This document shows positions 62,966 to 64,000 of a DNA stretch of 64,000 nt, in pieces. Source of the DNA: Barthelona sp. PCE (lineage: Eukaryota > Metamonada: BaSk clade); the NCBI GenBank assembly GCA_040285745.1, contig JAUFOR010000002.1, positions 62,001 to 126,000 of the forward strand, in the 5' to 3' direction. Position 1 is the stretch's first letter; every line of letters starts with the position of its first letter. Under the pieces are notes generated by a model, which saw nothing but the letters and a program-made list of their open reading frames with translations, had not been told where the DNA came from and did no database searches. Made by a program: the position numbers and the translations under genes.

Positions 62966-64000
62966 TTACTCTTCATACTCTTCATACTCAACTACTTCAT
63001 CCCTAACATTCACATGTATGCATTTGGTCAGCTTTGGGATTTCGTCAACTTCTTTTGTTGCTGAAAAAGTACGCTTTCGGAGTGAAAACATGCCTCTTCT
63101 CCTTTCTGCTCTAGGTTTATACTCAATTGAAAATCCTGGTAGCTCTTCATCCAATATAACATTAACTTCACACTTCCCCTTTGGAATCTGCATTACATCC
63201 AACGGAGTGGTTGATTTCTCTGCAACATCAAAAACTGTAACCAGGCATCCAGCACGGCGAACGGCACAAAGTGCAAACTTTGTAAGGGAGTACCATATGG
63301 ACGATATTTGCTCATTACGATAATCAGAATCAAAAGTACATATCTGCTGCAATGCAGAATTATAAACAGCAACATTCATGTCTTCGTCCAAAATGACGCA
63401 GTATTCATCACTGTCTGTAACATATTGTCCTGTTATCTCGGCGGCATGGGGCTCTGTAAGCAACTCAACCGATAGTAATTGGAACTTATCGTAGGACCGT
63501 AAGGCACGTTTTCCACTCATGATTTGAACAGTGTTTTCTTTCACAAACGTCACATCATCAATCAAAGAAATTCGAGAACTGCTGAAAACACATTCACCTG
63601 TTTCGTTACAATATATGCTTACTTTCTTATCAACGACAAGAGCTGAGAATAAATTGCTTGCATACACTGCTGAATGCTTTTTATGCCCCAAAGATCCAAC
63701 TTTTGCAATCCTGTCAAATGGAAGGAGGCCAACAAACGAAATCGAAGATGATTCAGCATTAAACTTGACAATGCTATTGCCAACAACAGTAATGTCTTGA
63801 TGTGAAAACCTAGGGACGCATTTGTGGACCAATTCTACTGCTTTTGTTCGACAATTAAGGGTATAAACACCCAGATCGCAATGTAAAGCGACGATTGTTT
63901 CATCACTCACGAACTCAACACTTGAGATATAGAAGTCAACTGACTTTTCAGTGACTAACTGGAGCTCGCCGTTTCTGAGGCTCATCACATACACTGTTCC
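62966..64000 (-). CDS. Beta-propeller-like protein, C-terminal part, runs off right edge
   Basis: The frame is open from base 64000 inward for 345 codons, with no stop at the window edge; an internal GTG or ATG near 63985-63994 is unlikely to be the true start. The sequence reads as beta-propeller blades: GTVYVMSLRNGELQLV, ETIVALHCDLGVYTLN, SAVYASNLFSALVVDKKVSIY, EYCVILDEDMNVAVYN, FALCAVRRAGCLVTVFD. These look like WD40-type repeats without clear WD dipeptides. The C-terminus is acidic (VEYEEYEE). No specific protein is recognised; propellers of this kind occur in flagellar, RNA-processing and trafficking proteins. The TAA stop is embedded in AGTAAA (62965-62970). The N-terminal part is outside the window. 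Confidence 0.75.
   Translation of the reverse strand, partial: GTVYVMSLRNGELQLVTEKSVDFYISSVEFVSDETIVALHCDLGVYTLNCRTKAVELVHKCVPRFSHQDITVVGNSIVKFNAESSSISFVGLLPFDRIAKVGSLGHKKHSAVYASNLFSALVVDKKVSIYCNETGECVFSSSRISLIDDVTFVKENTVQIMSGKRALRSYDKFQLLSVELLTEPHAAEITGQYVTDSDEYCVILDEDMNVAVYNSALQQICTFDSDYRNEQISSIWYSLTKFALCAVRRAGCLVTVFDVAEKSTTPLDVMQIPKGKCEVNVILDEELPGFSIEYKPRAERRRGMFSLRKRTFSATKEVDEIPKLTKCIHVNVRDEVVEYEEYEE

Noticed and set aside
1-64000. CRISPR arrays, insertion sequences, retroelements, rRNA genes, viral genes
   Set aside because: I looked for direct repeats, transposase or reverse-transcriptase motifs and rRNA landmarks and saw none.

Overview
The window is a gene-dense piece of a nuclear genome from a unicellular, flagellated eukaryote. 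About 34 protein genes fill roughly 90% of 64 kb on both strands. Nearly all are single uninterrupted reading frames, and many convergent neighbours end within 2 to 30 bases of each other. I infer a eukaryote from UFM1, a signal peptidase subunit, a Polo kinase, a CDC5-like splicing factor, BEACH, USP and calpain-like proteins, and three axoneme or basal-body proteins (an STPGR-repeat protein, KATNIP and SPAG17/PF6). One clear spliceosomal intron (101 bp, GTATGT, CTAAC 12 nt from the 3' splice site) lies in the UBA-like gene. AATAAA or AGTAAA hexamers built into or just after stop codons, and TCA/pyrimidine blocks just before many ATGs, resemble metamonad gene signals. A metamonad-type flagellate is my best guess, at low confidence.

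Layout. 0-7.8 kb: partial STPGR flagellar protein, PQ-loop membrane protein, acidic coiled-coil protein with a dual-acylation N-terminus (MGCSGS), helical-repeat protein, Polo-like kinase, divergent TLDc-like protein. 7.85-14.9 kb: one 2336-aa type I membrane glycoprotein with an N-terminal EF-hand loop. 15-26 kb: UFM1, coiled-coil protein, TatD hydrolase, small unknown, phosphoserine aminotransferase, 89-aa coiled coil, secreted EEP nuclease, XPG/RAD2-like nuclease, CDC5-like protein, 259-aa unknown. 26-41 kb: KATNIP, helical unknown, spliced UBA-like gene, two ubiquitin-specific proteases, a 1052-aa coiled coil, signal peptidase subunit 2, RNF5-like E3. 41-64 kb: calpain-like pseudoprotease, small charged protein, possible Akirin, 2049-aa unknown giant, a tRNA isopentenyltransferase fused to an aminoacylase, a WD40-less BEACH protein, a membrane metallophosphatase, SPAG17, and a partial beta-propeller protein.

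The genes do not form one pathway. Recurring themes are the flagellum (STPGR, KATNIP, SPAG17), ubiquitin/UFM1 and ER quality control (UFM1, two USPs, RNF5-like, UBA-like, SPCS2), and membrane traffic or endolysosomes (BEACH, PQ-loop, metallophosphatase with a YxxPhi tail). The most unusual items are the isopentenyltransferase-zinc finger-aminoacylase fusion with a changed Walker A, the calpain with its catalytic His replaced by Arg, the XPG-type nuclease with Glu at the Asp77 position, the BEACH protein that stops exactly where WD40 repeats normally begin, and the stop-codon-embedded polyadenylation signals.

Starts were chosen at ATG. Several frames remain open upstream to TTG or GTG, but I treated these as untranslated leader.
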